64,000 nucleotides of DNA from Hymenobacter lucidus (GCF_020447265.1 NZ_JAJADR010000001.1:1569264-1633263); one strand, 5' to 3'. Shown: positions 24,784 through 34,697, counted from the stretch's first letter. Numbers and translations are program-made. The notes: generated from the sequence alone by a model not told the origin.

Positions 24784-24981
24784 GGTGCGGGAGCCGGGCC
24801 TTTCTGGCTAGTCAGTGCTGGTTTCGGCCGGGGTGGGTTCAAAAGGGACGGGCAAGATGAGATACCAGCGGGGCCGCAAGGTATGGAGCTGCATTCAAGC
24901 AAGCAGCGGTTTTCATTGAAAGAGCGGAGGGCGCCGCTCACCGAGCTAGACCTTCCGTTGTTGAGAGGTTGCCAACGATAC

Positions 24982-25015
24982 TAAAAAAGCGTTCCAGCTT
25001 ACGGCCGGAACGCTT
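24982..25015 (-). terminator. Intrinsic terminator of the acyl-CoA ligase gene
   Basis: On the minus strand AAGCGTTCC and GGAACGCTT pair across an 11-nt loop, followed by TTTTTTAG. A second GC hairpin (AGGCCCGG / CCGGGCCT) lies between it and the gene end at 25068, so termination may use both. Confidence 0.75.
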
Positions 25016-25067
25016 CTAAAAAGGCAAAAGGCCCGGTACTGCACCCCGGGCCTGTTGGCGTTTCAGC

Positions 25068-26702
25068 CTATTGCACCGGCGGAAACTCGTAGCCGGTAAA
25101 GTCCTGGCGGAGCTTGGTTTTGAGCAGCTTGCCGGTGGCCGTGTGGGGCAGTTGCTCCACGAATTCCACCGCGTCGGGCTTCCACCAGTGCGCCACTTTG
25201 CCCTCGAAGAAATCGAGCAGCTCCTGCTTGTCGACCTCGGTGCCGGGCTTGCGTACCACTACCAGCAGCGGCCTTTCGCTCCATTTGGGGTGGGGCAGGC
25301 CAATAACGGCGGCTTCGGCCACGCCGGGGTGAGCTACGGCCAGGTTTTCGAGGTCAATAGAGCTGATCCACTCGCCGCCCGACTTGATGACGTCCTTCGA
25401 GCGGTCAGTAATGTTCATGAAGCCGTCGGGGTCGATGGTAGCCACGTCGCCGGTCAGGAACCAGCCGTCGGCGGTAAACTGCGTGCGGTTGTCGGACTCG
25501 TAGTAGCCGCCGGCCACGAAGGGGCCGCGCACCAGTAGGTCGCCGAAGGCCGCACCGTCGTGGGGCAGCTCCCGGCCCTCGCCGTCCACTATCTTCATAT
25601 TGATGCCGAATATGCTGCGGCCCTGCTTGGTACTGATGGCAAACTGCTCGTCGGGGCTCAGCCGCAGCTGGTTGCTCTTGGGCGTGTTCACGGTGCCCAG
25701 GGGCGAGGTTTCGCTCATGCCCCAGGCGTGGCGGATGGTGACACCCAGCTCCTCATCGAAGGCCCGGAGCAGGGCTGGCGGGCAGGAGGCGCCACCCACA
25801 ATCATTTGCGTCAGGGTGCGGAAACGAGCTTTTTTCTCCCGCATGAAGGTGAGCAGGCCAAACCAGATAGTGGGCACGCCGGCCGAGAAGGTCACGCCCT
25901 CATTTTCGAAGAGCTCAAACAAGCTGGCCGCATCAAGGCCGGGGCCGGGCAGCACCAGCTTGCAGCCAATCATTGGGGCCAGGTACGGAATACCCCAGGC
26001 GTTGACGTGGAACATGGGCACCACGGGCAGTATCACGTCCCGGGCCGAGCAGTTGAAGCAGTCGGGCAGGGCCGCGGCGTAGCTGTGCAGCACTGTGGAG
26101 CGGTGGGAGTAGAGCACCCCTTTGGGCTGGTCGGTGGTGCCGGAAGTGTAGCAGAGCGAGGAGGCGGTGTTTTCGTCGAAGTAAGGCCACTCAAACTCGG
26201 CGCTCTGGGCAGCCAGCAGGTCTTCGTAGCAGCGGATATCGGGCAGCTGGCTAGTCTCGGGCATGTGGGCGCGGTCGGTGAGTAGCACCCAGCCTTCCAC
26301 TTTGGGGCAGTGCGGGGCCAGCTTTTCCACCAGCGGCAGAAAGGTCAGGTCGAAGAAGATGAACCGGTCGGCGGCGTGGTTGATAATGTAGATGAGCTGC
26401 TCGGCAAACAGGCGCGGGTTGATGGTATGGCACACGGCCCCGATGCCCGAGACACCATAGTACAGCTCGAAGTGGCGGTGCGTGTTCCAGGCTAGCGTCC
26501 CAATTCGGTCCCCGCTTTGCACGCCCAGCTCCCGCAGGGAGTTGGCCAGCTGCTTGGCCCGCAGATGGGCGGCGTGGTAAGTGTAGCGGTGGAAGCCGCC
26601 CTCAACGAGGCGCGTCACGATTTCGGTATCGGCGTGCCACTTGGCGGCGTGCTGCAAAAGCCCGGCAATGCGCAGGGGCTCGTTCATCATTAGTCCTAGC
26701 AT
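25068..26702 (-). CDS. Acyl-CoA synthetase (AMP-binding, medium/long-chain fatty acid type)
   Basis: A 544-residue ANL-superfamily enzyme, ATG 26702. Core motifs are in order: [21 protein letters not shown] (A3 phosphate loop), [12 protein letters not shown] (A5), [16 protein letters not shown] (A7), [16 protein letters not shown] (A8 hinge) and [10 protein letters not shown] with the catalytic lysine (A10). The [11 protein letters not shown] form is common in AlkK-like and fatty acyl-CoA ligases. It should activate a carboxylic acid to acyl-AMP and then acyl-CoA. It stands alone, with a palindromic repeat upstream and terminators downstream, so no pathway context is available. The chain length preference cannot be read by eye. 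ATGs a few codons inside (MMNEP) are alternative starts. Confidence 0.93.
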   Translation of the reverse strand: MLGLMMNEPLRIAGLLQHAAKWHADTEIVTRLVEGGFHRYTYHAAHLRAKQLANSLRELGVQSGDRIGTLAWNTHRHFELYYGVSGIGAVCHTINPRLFAEQLIYIINHAADRFIFFDLTFLPLVEKLAPHCPKVEGWVLLTDRAHMPETSQLPDIRCYEDLLAAQSAEFEWPYFDENTASSLCYTSGTTDQPKGVLYSHRSTVLHSYAAALPDCFNCSARDVILPVVPMFHVNAWGIPYLAPMIGCKLVLPGPGLDAASLFELFENEGVTFSAGVPTIWFGLLTFMREKKARFRTLTQMIVGGASCPPALLRAFDEELGVTIRHAWGMSETSPLGTVNTPKSNQLRLSPDEQFAISTKQGRSIFGINMKIVDGEGRELPHDGAAFGDLLVRGPFVAGGYYESDNRTQFTADGWFLTGDVATIDPDGFMNITDRSKDVIKSGGEWISSIDLENLAVAHPGVAEAAVIGLPHPKWSERPLLVVVRKPGTEVDKQELLDFFEGKVAHWWKPDAVEFVEQLPHTATGKLLKTKLRQDFTGYEFPPVQ

Positions 26703-26798
26703 GCTGTTCTGGTGGGGTTAGGTCGGGGCTTTAAGCTACTAGTTAATGTGCTGATGTGCTAATGTGGAGAATGTGGTTGCATGTGGGAAATATGTATT

Positions 26799-26943
26799 GT
26801 GAGGAGACACGAAGCAATCCGTCTGCTGAAATGTAGAAAGCTGTCTTAAATGAAAAGCCCTTTACTCCAGTTGGAATAAAGGGCTTGCTAGTGAAAGGCG
26901 GAACTACCTGCGTAGAGGACGGATTGCTGCGTGCCTCCTCGCA
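26799..26943. repeat. Palindromic element with internal hairpin core
   Basis: Outer arms: GAGGAGACACGAAGCAATCC on the left and, reverse-complemented, GAGGAGGCACGCAGCAATCC on the right; both extend to GTC. Inside lies AAAAGCCCTTTACTCC / GGAATAAAGGGCTT (26852-26888), the same core as at 15826 and 37121. It lies between two minus-strand genes. Confidence 0.8.
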
Positions 26944-26961
26944 AGAACGAAGAGGCAGAGC

Positions 26962-27621
26962 TTACGGCAGTCGGTACCAAAGGCCGGTGCCGTCTTCTTC
27001 AAAGGCCACTACGCCTTTGTTTTTGGCATAATACAGTTGGCGCACCAGCTTGAGACCGGGCAGAGTAGCAGTCGGATACTGGTTTTGGGCGCGAATAACC
27101 TGCGAATAAGTAGCTGGCCCAAGGGTAATGGTCGGCAGAAACTCGATACCTGGAGTAAAGGTGGTGCCCAGGGCAACACCCGCATTGACCGAGTCAATTG
27201 GCAGGCGGGCGGCCGGGTAAAATGTTTCCCACTCGACCTCGGCAAGCAGCACCACTTTCGCCTCGCTGCCGTCGTAGTAGAGCTCCAGGTTGAGCACAGT
27301 CTGGGGCTGGGCCGTGGAATCGGTGCGCAGGGCCAGCACCTTAACTTGTTGCGCTATGAGTTCCCGGGATGGAAAAGGCGTCCAGTTGATGCCGGTGTTT
27401 TGCTTCTCCATTTGGTCCTGCACCTCCGTTACGCGGTAGGTGCGCACTTTGCCGTCCTTGGCGTGGCCGAAGCGCAGCACGTCGTTGGCGTGGTACGGCT
27501 GCCAAGCTAGCTGCTCGGCCGAGAGCCTATATTCCTCGGGGTCTTTTTCGCAGCCCGAAAGCAGCACTGTAGCCAGCAAGGCAAACGGCAGGATAATATT
27601 AAGGCGGATGGGATGAAGCAT
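26962..27621 (-). CDS. Lipoprotein of unknown function
   Basis: A 219-residue protein; ATG 27621 gives MLHPIRLNIILPFALLATVLLSGC, a lipoprotein signal, and the mature protein begins CEKDPEEYRLSAEQLAWQPY. The body has YHANDVLRFGHAKDGKVRTYRVTEVQDQM, a small beta-barrel-like start, and later strands ending LYYAKNKGVVAFEEDGTGLWYRL, which is common in Bacteroidota lipoproteins where it closes the fold. No known family name. It lies 92 nt after the GH3-hydrolase fusion gene on the same strand and may be co-transcribed with it. Outer-membrane location is inferred from the lipobox. Confidence 0.8.
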   Translation of the reverse strand: MLHPIRLNIILPFALLATVLLSGCEKDPEEYRLSAEQLAWQPYHANDVLRFGHAKDGKVRTYRVTEVQDQMEKQNTGINWTPFPSRELIAQQVKVLALRTDSTAQPQTVLNLELYYDGSEAKVVLLAEVEWETFYPAARLPIDSVNAGVALGTTFTPGIEFLPTITLGPATYSQVIRAQNQYPTATLPGLKLVRQLYYAKNKGVVAFEEDGTGLWYRLP

Positions 27622-27712
27622 AGTCGTCAATAAGTTCGGATGGGAGTTTTCCAAAGCTGAAGAGCCCACTGGGCCCCGAACAGTTGCAACTCCGCTTCTA
27701 TAAAAAATACTT

Positions 27713-30700
27713 CTACTCCTCCACGGTCGTCTCCACCGGCTGGGTCTGCGCCTTCCGGATGCTTTCTAGGGCTACCTGCAGAATCTGGGTGCGCACGTTC
27801 AGTTCGCCGAGCTTGTTGTTGCGCCGGGTCGGGTTTACGCGGTTGGAGAGAAACACGTAGATCAGCTCCTGCTCCGGGTCGACCCAGAAGAAGGTGCCGG
27901 TGAAGCCCGAGTGGCCGAAGCTGCTTTGGGAGGCGTCGTGGGCGGTATTGCCGGCAGGTTTGGCGGCCTGCCGGTCGAAGCCCAGGGCGCGGCGGTTGCC
28001 CTGCTCGCAGAACTGACAGCGCGTGTAGTCGGCCAGGATTTCGGGCTTCAGGATTTGCTGGCCGCCGTACTTGCCCTGCCAGGCGTAGGTTTGCACCAGC
28101 TTGGCTAGGTCGTTGGCATTGCCGAAGAGGCCAGCGTGGCCGGAAAGGCCGCCGAGCAGGGCCGCGCCTTCGTCGTGCACGGTACCGTGCAGCTGCTGCT
28201 GCCGAAACAGCGAATCGTACTCGGTGGGGGCAATACGACTGCGCGAGAAGCGGCGGGTGGGGTTGAAGCCGAGCGTGGTAGCGCCCAGCGGCCCGTAGAT
28301 TTCCTCGCGCAGAAACTGGTCGAAAGGCTTGCCAGTGACCTGCTTCACGAGCAGCGGATAGAGGTAAAACGACAGATCGGAATACACGTAGCCCGGCTTC
28401 TCATTCAGCGGCGACTCGCCAATCTGCTTTACCAGCAGCTGGGGCAAATCCTTGCGGCCCCAGAGCCGGGTGGCCACTTGCAGCGGGAAGCGGGCCGACG
28501 AGTCGGGGCGGAAAAAGCGGCGGCTGAGTTTGGCGTCAGGGGCCAGCTTGCGGTTGGGGTCGGGTTTGGCGAAGCCCGCGAAGAGCCGGGCAAAAAAGCC
28601 TTTGGGCTGGGTGTAGCCCTGCCAGAACGGAATCCAGGCCTTGAGGCGGGCCTGGTGGGCCAGCACGTCGCGCAGCTTCAGATCCTGCTTGTTGGTGCCC
28701 TGGAACTCGGGGAAACAGTCGCCCAGGGTTTTGTCGGGGCTGAACTTGCCCTGTTCCTGCAGCTTCATCAGGGCCGGAACGGCGGCCGATACTTTGGTGA
28801 GCGAAGCCAGGTCGTAGAGGTCGGTGTTGCGCACGGCGCGACTGGGCCGGCCGGCCTGGGCGGGTGCATCAGCGAAGCTGTGGGTGCCGTAGCTTTTGCG
28901 CAGCACCACCGTACCCTTGCGGGCAATGAGCACCTCGCAGCCGGGCATGGCGCGGGCCGCCATAGCCTGGGCCACGATAGAGTCGACGCGGGCTTCGAGG
29001 GTGTTGCTCATGTTCACATCTTCGGGGAAGCCGTAGCCCAGCCGCAGACCGCCAGCGGTAGTCAGCCCAAAGCCCCGGCTGTACTTGTCGGTAACCGTGA
29101 CGGGAAGCTGGCCGGTAGCACCGAGGCCGCCGAAAATCACCTGGGCTACGGTTTCCTGGGCGTTTTTGCTTTCCTGGTAGGCCAGCAGCACCGCGTCGGC
29201 GCGGTCTAGGTCCCGGATTTTAGCCACGGCATAAGCATTACCAAACACGCTGACGACAACGCGCTGCTTGGCGCTGGTCAGCTCGCGCAGCAGTAGGTTG
29301 GTTTCGGGCGTCACGCCGAAGCTGGTAGCCGGCAGCCGGCCCAGATTATTGACCCCGATGAGCAGCGTGTTGTAGCGTTTCAGCGCGGCCCGCATCTGCG
29401 TCAGCTCGTCGAGGGTGGCGGTGGCGCTCAGCCAGTAGTGGTCCACGGCGGCGTAGTCGGCGGTGAGACGCTGAAAGTCGGTGGTGTCTTTGGTGCCGAT
29501 GGTGAGCGTGGCCAGCCGCAGCGTGTCGAGGCGCTGCAGAGGCAGCACGTTTTTCTGGTTGCGCAGCAGCGTGACGCTCAGGGCCGAGAGCTTCTGACTC
29601 AGGGCCTGGGCGTGCACCGGATTGAGGTCCTGGTAGAGGTTGCGCAGCTCGATGGGGCGGTATTTATCCAGGCCGGCCCACTGTTTCAGGGCCAGCACCT
29701 TGCGGCAGCGGGCGTCAATGTCTTCCTGCTTCAACTGGCCAGCATTGATGGCGGCGCGCACCATCTGCAGGGCCAGGGGAATGTTTTTGGAAAACTCCAG
29801 AATGTCGTTGCCGGCCACCAACGCCCGCAGGTCGGCCTCGCCGGGTGGGTACTTGCTGATGACGCCCTTCATGTTCATGGCATCGGTAAATATCACGCCC
29901 TGAAAACCCAGCTGCTGCTTCACCATGCCCGTCACAATAGGTTTTGACAAGGTGCTGGGCATGCCGGTGCTGTCGAGGGCCGGAATGTTGAGGTGGGCAA
30001 TCATGATGCCGCCCAGGCCGCGCCGCATCAAGTCCCGGAACGGAAACAGCTCCAGCGTATCGAGGCGGCGCCTATCTACGCGCACCAGGGGCAGGGCCAG
30101 GTGGGAGTCGGTGTCGGTGTCGCCGTGGCCGGGAAAGTGCTTGGCTACGGCCAGCACGCCCGCGTCCTGCATGCCGCGCATATACAGGTAGCTTTTCTCG
30201 GTCACGTTTTCGCGCTGCTCGCCCCAGCTCCGGAAGCCGATGACGGGGTTGGCCGCGTTGTTGTTCACATCCACTACCGGCGCAAAGTTGACGTGCATGC
30301 CCAGGCGCTTGAACTGCGTGGCAATTTCGCGGCCCATGTCGTAGAGCAGCTGGTTGTCGCGGATGCCGCCCATGCTCATCTGAAACGGAAACTTCACCAC
30401 GCTATCCAGGCGCATGCCCGCGCCCCACTCACCGTCGAGGGCCACCAGCAGCGGCACTTTGCTCTGGCTCTGGTAGCGGTTTAGCAGGCGGCTCTGGCGC
30501 ACCGGCCCGCCCTGGAAAAAGATGAGCCCGCCGATGCCGTACTGCTGAATCAGGGTTGAAATGGAGTCTTCGTCGATGCGCTTACGGTTGGAGTAGGCGG
30601 CCACCATAAAGAGCTGGGCCACGCGCTGGTCGGGCGTGAGGGTCTTCATCACCGAATCGACCCAGCGCGATGAGGCCAGCTGGGCGGCAAACGGTACCGG

Positions 30701-31003
30701 CTGCACGCCGCGCGGGCGGGCGGCTTTGGCCGGCGCGGAAGTCGCCTTCGAGGCAATAGCTGCTGTTGAAGCCTTGGCCGCGGCTTGGCGGGCTTTGGCG
30801 CGGGCGGCCGCGGCCTGGGCTTCCCGGTAATCCAGAATTTCCTGGCGCCGGCGGGCGGCGGCGCTTTGCTTGCCGCGCCGGGTGGTGGTCTGGGTGGTTT
30901 TCTTTTTGGCCGACTGCTTTTTGCGGCGCTGGGCCAGGGTATCGACGGGGCTCAGCAAAATCAGCAGCAGCCACAGAAACGGAAATAGGCGGGCGAAAGA
31001 CAA
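27713..31003 (-). CDS. Glycoside hydrolase family 3 fused to a serine hydrolase (beta-lactamase/PBP-like)
   Basis: A 1096-residue protein with a TTG start at 31003 (no in-frame ATG lies between the upstream stop and the signal peptide MSFARLFPFLWLLLILLSPV). After a Lys/Arg/Ala-rich linker (26-95), GH3 spans ~115-420 with the NagZ-type KHFPGHG motif (288-294), His301 and the nucleophile Asp374 in FTDAMNMKG. A GH3 C-terminal region follows to ~660. From ~680 a class C beta-lactamase-like domain has S734-L-T-K737 (SxxK), a YSD tyrosine motif and a HSGFTG third motif. GH3 NagZ-type enzymes remove GlcNAc from muropeptides or chitooligosaccharides. This two-enzyme architecture is known in Bacteroidota; a cell-wall role is inferred. 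Confidence 0.92.
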   Translation of the reverse strand: MSFARLFPFLWLLLILLSPVDTLAQRRKKQSAKKKTTQTTTRRGKQSAAARRRQEILDYREAQAAAARAKARQAAAKASTAAIASKATSAPAKAARPRGVQPVPFAAQLASSRWVDSVMKTLTPDQRVAQLFMVAAYSNRKRIDEDSISTLIQQYGIGGLIFFQGGPVRQSRLLNRYQSQSKVPLLVALDGEWGAGMRLDSVVKFPFQMSMGGIRDNQLLYDMGREIATQFKRLGMHVNFAPVVDVNNNAANPVIGFRSWGEQRENVTEKSYLYMRGMQDAGVLAVAKHFPGHGDTDTDSHLALPLVRVDRRRLDTLELFPFRDLMRRGLGGIMIAHLNIPALDSTGMPSTLSKPIVTGMVKQQLGFQGVIFTDAMNMKGVISKYPPGEADLRALVAGNDILEFSKNIPLALQMVRAAINAGQLKQEDIDARCRKVLALKQWAGLDKYRPIELRNLYQDLNPVHAQALSQKLSALSVTLLRNQKNVLPLQRLDTLRLATLTIGTKDTTDFQRLTADYAAVDHYWLSATATLDELTQMRAALKRYNTLLIGVNNLGRLPATSFGVTPETNLLLRELTSAKQRVVVSVFGNAYAVAKIRDLDRADAVLLAYQESKNAQETVAQVIFGGLGATGQLPVTVTDKYSRGFGLTTAGGLRLGYGFPEDVNMSNTLEARVDSIVAQAMAARAMPGCEVLIARKGTVVLRKSYGTHSFADAPAQAGRPSRAVRNTDLYDLASLTKVSAAVPALMKLQEQGKFSPDKTLGDCFPEFQGTNKQDLKLRDVLAHQARLKAWIPFWQGYTQPKGFFARLFAGFAKPDPNRKLAPDAKLSRRFFRPDSSARFPLQVATRLWGRKDLPQLLVKQIGESPLNEKPGYVYSDLSFYLYPLLVKQVTGKPFDQFLREEIYGPLGATTLGFNPTRRFSRSRIAPTEYDSLFRQQQLHGTVHDEGAALLGGLSGHAGLFGNANDLAKLVQTYAWQGKYGGQQILKPEILADYTRCQFCEQGNRRALGFDRQAAKPAGNTAHDASQSSFGHSGFTGTFFWVDPEQELIYVFLSNRVNPTRRNNKLGELNVRTQILQVALESIRKAQTQPVETTVEE

Positions 31004-31699
31004 GATAGGGCGCAGATGAGTTGAGAGGCGAATTTAAGACAATACGCGGCTTGGGCCGAGGCCGGGCCCGGAAAGGAAAGTGCTGCCTGGGCTGCCATGG
31101 TACCCGCCACACCGGTGGGCTGGTGGTGTTTCCGAGCAAAGTTATAAGACAGGCAAAGGTGCTGGCGTAGTATTGACTTGTAAATAATTGATATAAAGTA
31201 TTTTATAAATATGCGTTTCGGCTACTATTTATCAACGCTTTTATAAATCGTGCCGTAGTATTGCAGGAACAGGATTCTTCTGATGCGCTTGGCTTTTACC
31301 GTTAAGGCCGACGCCAGTAAGAGCTCCTGGCTTTCAGGCGTTGCCGCCGGTCATCCGGCGGCCCGCTTCCCAACCGCAGCTGCAGCGGCTGCCCCTGAGC
31401 CGCCGCTTGATACGCGGGCCCGCACCGGCCCTCGTTACCCGCCTCCGTTTCTACCGCCCGGCCTGCCTTTGCTCCCTGAGAACAAGCCACCGGCCGGCTC
31501 CCCAACCTATTGCTACTGTGCCACCAATGCCCCCAACACCGGGCGGCTGACGTGGTGCGCCTGTTTCTATTGCCGTGCGGGTGGCATTGCGGCCACTTGC
31601 CCGCCGGGCACTGCCCTGCGCTGTTAGGTCCGGAACTACCAGCGCAGGGCGGCTCCTCTAGGGCTTTGCACCCATTTTCTTATCCCATTCCTTTTTGCT
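31004..31699. other. Long divergent intergenic region without a convincing gene
   Basis: Nearly 700 nt between the GH3 fusion (minus) and the GH5 cellulase (plus). The centre, 31170-31260, is strikingly AT-rich (TTGACTTGTAAATAATTG, TATTTTATAAATATG, CTTTTATAAATCG) and contains two GTAGTATTG copies; it probably holds promoters for both genes. CAAAGTTA at 31137 is a minus-strand TAACTTTG box. The 31283-31627 frame is open but unsupported. Confidence 0.5.
31137..31144 (-). promoter_or_regulatory. Possible -7 box of the GH3 fusion gene
   Basis: TAACTTTG on the minus strand is an exact TAnnTTTG match, about 130 nt before the TTG start at 31003. No well-spaced -33 TTG was found, so the call is tentative. 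Confidence 0.35.
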
Positions 31700-33403
31700 A
31701 TGAAAACCTCAAACACAACCAACCCGCTGCGCGCCTGGACGAAGGGCGTAGTACTGGCGCTGGCTGCCACGTTCAGCCTGGAGGCCGCCGCCCAAACCCA
31801 GACGCCGGTGCAGCAATACGGTCTGCTGAAAGTAGCCGGCAATAAAGTAGTCGACAAAAACAACGTGCCGGTGAGCCTGGCTGGCAACAGCCTATTCTGG
31901 AGCAACGACGGCTGGGGTGGCGAGAAATACTACAACGCCAACGTGGTGAACTGGCTCCGCAATAACTGGAACGCCAAAATCGTGCGCGTGGCCATGGGCG
32001 TTGAAGACGGTGGTGGCTACATCGGTAACCCGGTCGGCAACCGACAGAAAATCAAGGCGGTAATAGAAGCCTGCATTGCCCAGGGCCTCTACGTTATCAT
32101 CGACTGGCACTCGCACCACGCCGAGAGCTACCAGCCCCAGGCCATTGCTTTTTTCCAGGATATGGCCCGCACCTACGGCAATACGCCCAACGTCATCTAC
32201 GAGGTGTACAACGAGCCCCTGCAGGTGTCCTGGACCGGCACCATCAAGCCCTACGCCGAAGCCGTAGCCGGGGCCATTCGCGCCATTGACCCCGATAACC
32301 TGATTGTAGTGGGCACCCCGACCTGGTCGCAGGATGTGGATGTGGCGGCCAGCAACCCCATTACCAGCTACCCCAACATTGCCTACACCCTGCACTTTTA
32401 CGCGGCCTCCCACAAGCAAAGCCTGCGCGACAAAGCCCAGACGGCCCTGAACCGGGGCGTGGCCCTGCTGGTGACGGAATACGGTACCACCGAGGCCTCG
32501 GGCAATGGCTACGTGGACGCAGCTTCCACCCAGGAATGGATGAATTTTCTGAAGCAGAACGGCATCAGCCACCTGAACTGGGCCCTGAACGATAAAGCCG
32601 AGTCGGCTTCTGCCCTCGTGCCCGGCACCAGCCCCACCGCGCCCTGGTCAGATAGCTACCTGACACAATCGGGGGCCTTGGTGAAAGGCTACATTCAGAG
32701 CTGGAACGGTACCGTGACGGGCGGTGGTGGGGGCGGCACTACGCCACCACCGGCTACCGGCACCCTCGTGCAGGCCGAAAGCTCCCACACGGCGGCCGGC
32801 GTGCAAACCGAAACGACTACCGACACCGGCGGGGGCCTGAATGTGGGCTGGCTCGATGCCGGCGACTGGATGGCCTACACCGTTACCATTCCCGAAGCCG
32901 GCAGCTACCTGATTCAGTACCGGGTGGCCAGTCCCGGCGGGGGCGGCACTATCCGGGTGGAGCAGAACTCGGGCACCACCTTACGCGGCTCCGTGACCGT
33001 GCCGGCTACCGGCGGCTGGCAAACCTGGACGACCATTTCGCACACCGTAACGCTGCCGGCCGGCCGGCAGGATATTGCCCTGGGTGTACCGGCCGGGGGC
33101 TACAATATCAACTGGTGGAGCTTCTCGAAAGCCACTACGGGGGCCCGCACGGCCCAGCCGGAAGCGGCCCTGTTTCCCAACCCGGCCCAGAGTCAGCTAG
33201 CGGTAATGGTACCGGCCGCCACCGGCCTCGTGCAGCTCACTATTCTCGACGCTCAGGGCCACGAAGTGAGTAGCCGCAGCATCAGGGGAACTGCGGCGGG
33301 CCAGCAGGTAGCGTTGCCGGTAGCCGGGCTGAAGCCGGGCGTGTACCTGGTGCGCATCGTCAGCAATGGGCAGGTAGCCACTCACCGGCTGGTCAAGGAA
33401 TAA
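31700..33403 (+). CDS. GH5 cellulase with CBM6 and T9SS sorting domain
   Basis: A 567-residue secreted enzyme (signal peptide to ~AAAQ at 32). The GH5 domain spans ~38-337: LYVIIDWHSHH, VIYEVYNEP with acid/base Glu172, IAYTLHFYAASH, and VALLVTEYG with nucleophile Glu260; this is the subfamily 2 endoglucanase pattern. A Gly-rich linker leads to a CBM6 domain (~356-483: QAESSHTAAGV ... GGGLNVGWLDAGDWMAYTV ... INWWSFSK). The last ~75 residues (AALFPNPAQSQLAV ... KPGVYLVRIVSNGQ ... HRLVKE) are a T9SS sorting tail. It should cut beta-1,4-glucan at the cell surface or outside. It is not in an operon; a terminator follows. Confidence 0.95.
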   Translation: MKTSNTTNPLRAWTKGVVLALAATFSLEAAAQTQTPVQQYGLLKVAGNKVVDKNNVPVSLAGNSLFWSNDGWGGEKYYNANVVNWLRNNWNAKIVRVAMGVEDGGGYIGNPVGNRQKIKAVIEACIAQGLYVIIDWHSHHAESYQPQAIAFFQDMARTYGNTPNVIYEVYNEPLQVSWTGTIKPYAEAVAGAIRAIDPDNLIVVGTPTWSQDVDVAASNPITSYPNIAYTLHFYAASHKQSLRDKAQTALNRGVALLVTEYGTTEASGNGYVDAASTQEWMNFLKQNGISHLNWALNDKAESASALVPGTSPTAPWSDSYLTQSGALVKGYIQSWNGTVTGGGGGGTTPPPATGTLVQAESSHTAAGVQTETTTDTGGGLNVGWLDAGDWMAYTVTIPEAGSYLIQYRVASPGGGGTIRVEQNSGTTLRGSVTVPATGGWQTWTTISHTVTLPAGRQDIALGVPAGGYNINWWSFSKATTGARTAQPEAALFPNPAQSQLAVMVPAATGLVQLTILDAQGHEVSSRSIRGTAAGQQVALPVAGLKPGVYLVRIVSNGQVATHRLVKE

Positions 33404-33455
33404 AGGACTACCTATTCGGCCGCGGGGCTGAAACCAGACAGTCCACTCTGAAGCG

Positions 33456-33491
33456 AAAAGCCCGTCGGCGCATTGGCACCGGCGGGCTTTT
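33456..33491. terminator. Terminator between the convergent GH5 and PhoD-like genes
   Basis: AAAAGCCCG and CGGGCTTTT pair, with inner GTCGGCGC / ACCGGC complementing, and flanking A/T tracts allow use from both strands. Confidence 0.75.
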
Positions 33492-33514
33492 CTGTGGGCA
33501 ATGGTTTTAATGCA

Positions 33515-34528
33515 TTACTGCATCTCAATTTCCTGGCGGTATAGCTCCTTGCCATTATCCCCCTTCAGAAAGGCCGTTACCAACAGCTTCTTGCCTTTCT
33601 GGCGGAAGCGCAGCAGGCCGTAGTGTTGCTGATTGACGCGCGGCCCCACGCGGTACTGGTTGGGCTCGTCCACGATGCGCGGGTCAACGTGGGTGAGGCC
33701 GCTAGAGGTGATTTCGTAAATCGGCTGCTTCTGGCCGGCCAGCGTAATCTTCGACATTTCGCCGATGTGCCGGTCGCCGCTGATGAGCAGTACGCCCTTG
33801 GCCCGGCTGGCTATCAGCAAATCGAGCAGGCGCTTGCGGGCGGCCGGGAAGTTGGCCCATTTCTCGTAGGGGTGCTGGCTGGGCAGAAACTGGATGCCCG
33901 AGCCGATGATGTGCACGTCGGCATCGGAGCCGGTGAGCTGGCGGCTCAGCCACTGCCATTGGGCCTCGCCCAGAATGTCGCCTGTGGGGTTGGGCACGTA
34001 GGCCCGGTCGATGATGCCACGCTCCAGCTCATCCTGGAAGTAGCGGTCATCGAGCAGAATAACCTTCACTTTTTTGGTGCCGGCCATGTAAGTATAAGAA
34101 GCATAGATGCCTTCCTGCTGGCGGCGCGGGCTGTTTTTGGGCTCCCCCAGAAAGTCGAGGGCCAACTGCTGACTCTGCTTTTTGAACGGGTACTCCTTGC
34201 CCGCGTCGTTGCGGCCGTAGTCGTGGTCGTCCCAGGTGCCGATGATGGTGGGTACCTGCTGGCGAAACTGCCGGTAGCCGGGCAGATTGAGTTGGGCGTC
34301 GTACTTGCCCTTGAGCACCTGCATGTCGTTGGTGTCGCCGTACACGTTGTCGCCGAGCCAGATCCAGACGTTGGGTTTGTCGCGGGCAATATCGTCCCAG
34401 AGCGGCTGGGGCAGCTCCACCTTGTTGCAGGAGCCGAAGGCCAGCGTCAGGTCTTTAGGCTGCTGAGCCTGGGCCGGGCACCTCAGCAAGAGTAGGGTCC
34501 CGAAAAGAAACGGCAGGTGTTTTTTCAT
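33515..34528 (-). CDS. PhoD-like alkaline phosphatase family metallophosphoesterase
   Basis: A 337-residue protein with ATG 34528 and signal peptide MKKHLPFLFGTLLLLRCPAQAQ. Metal-binding motifs of the PhoD-like calcineurin fold are present: LAFGSCNK, WLGDNVYGD, TWDDHDYGRND (Asp and His ligands) and LISGDRHIGEM. Secreted Bacteroidota members of this type are usually called alkaline phosphatase D family or phosphodiesterases; the natural substrate is open. The middle has IQFLPSQHPYEKWANFP, typical of the subgroup. A CATCTTTG box lies only 4 nt before the ATG. It is convergent with the cellulase gene. Confidence 0.88.
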   Translation of the reverse strand: MKKHLPFLFGTLLLLRCPAQAQQPKDLTLAFGSCNKVELPQPLWDDIARDKPNVWIWLGDNVYGDTNDMQVLKGKYDAQLNLPGYRQFRQQVPTIIGTWDDHDYGRNDAGKEYPFKKQSQQLALDFLGEPKNSPRRQQEGIYASYTYMAGTKKVKVILLDDRYFQDELERGIIDRAYVPNPTGDILGEAQWQWLSRQLTGSDADVHIIGSGIQFLPSQHPYEKWANFPAARKRLLDLLIASRAKGVLLISGDRHIGEMSKITLAGQKQPIYEITSSGLTHVDPRIVDEPNQYRVGPRVNQQHYGLLRFRQKGKKLLVTAFLKGDNGKELYRQEIEMQ

Positions 34529-34532
34529 CCCG

Positions 34533-34540
34533 CAAAGATG
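34533..34540 (-). promoter_or_regulatory. Near-consensus -7 box abutting the PhoD-like start codon
   Basis: CATCTTTG on the minus strand (one mismatch to TAnnTTTG) ends 4 nt before the ATG at 34528. If used, the mRNA would be leaderless. Confidence 0.35.
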
Positions 34541-34697
34541 CGGTTTGCGTGGTTGCAGTAGTGTAAAGCCTGCGTTAAGTTGTGAGAAAGGCTTCGTTGG
34601 CCTACCGTTCCTTTCCACCACTTGCAGCGTATTGGCTCTTACCAAGGTCTTTTGAATTATCCCGTAAAACTTTCCCGGTCTACAACCAGAGCGGTCC

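Noticed and set aside
28136..29209. 357-residue frame antisense to the GH3 fusion
   Set aside because: Gly/Val/Ala-rich noise opposite a gene with intact catalytic motifs.
31283..31627. 114-residue frame with a Cys-rich end upstream of the GH5 cellulase
   Set aside because: Pro/Ala-rich with no signal, domain or promoter spacing; composition fits non-coding GC-rich DNA. It could still be checked by transcript data.
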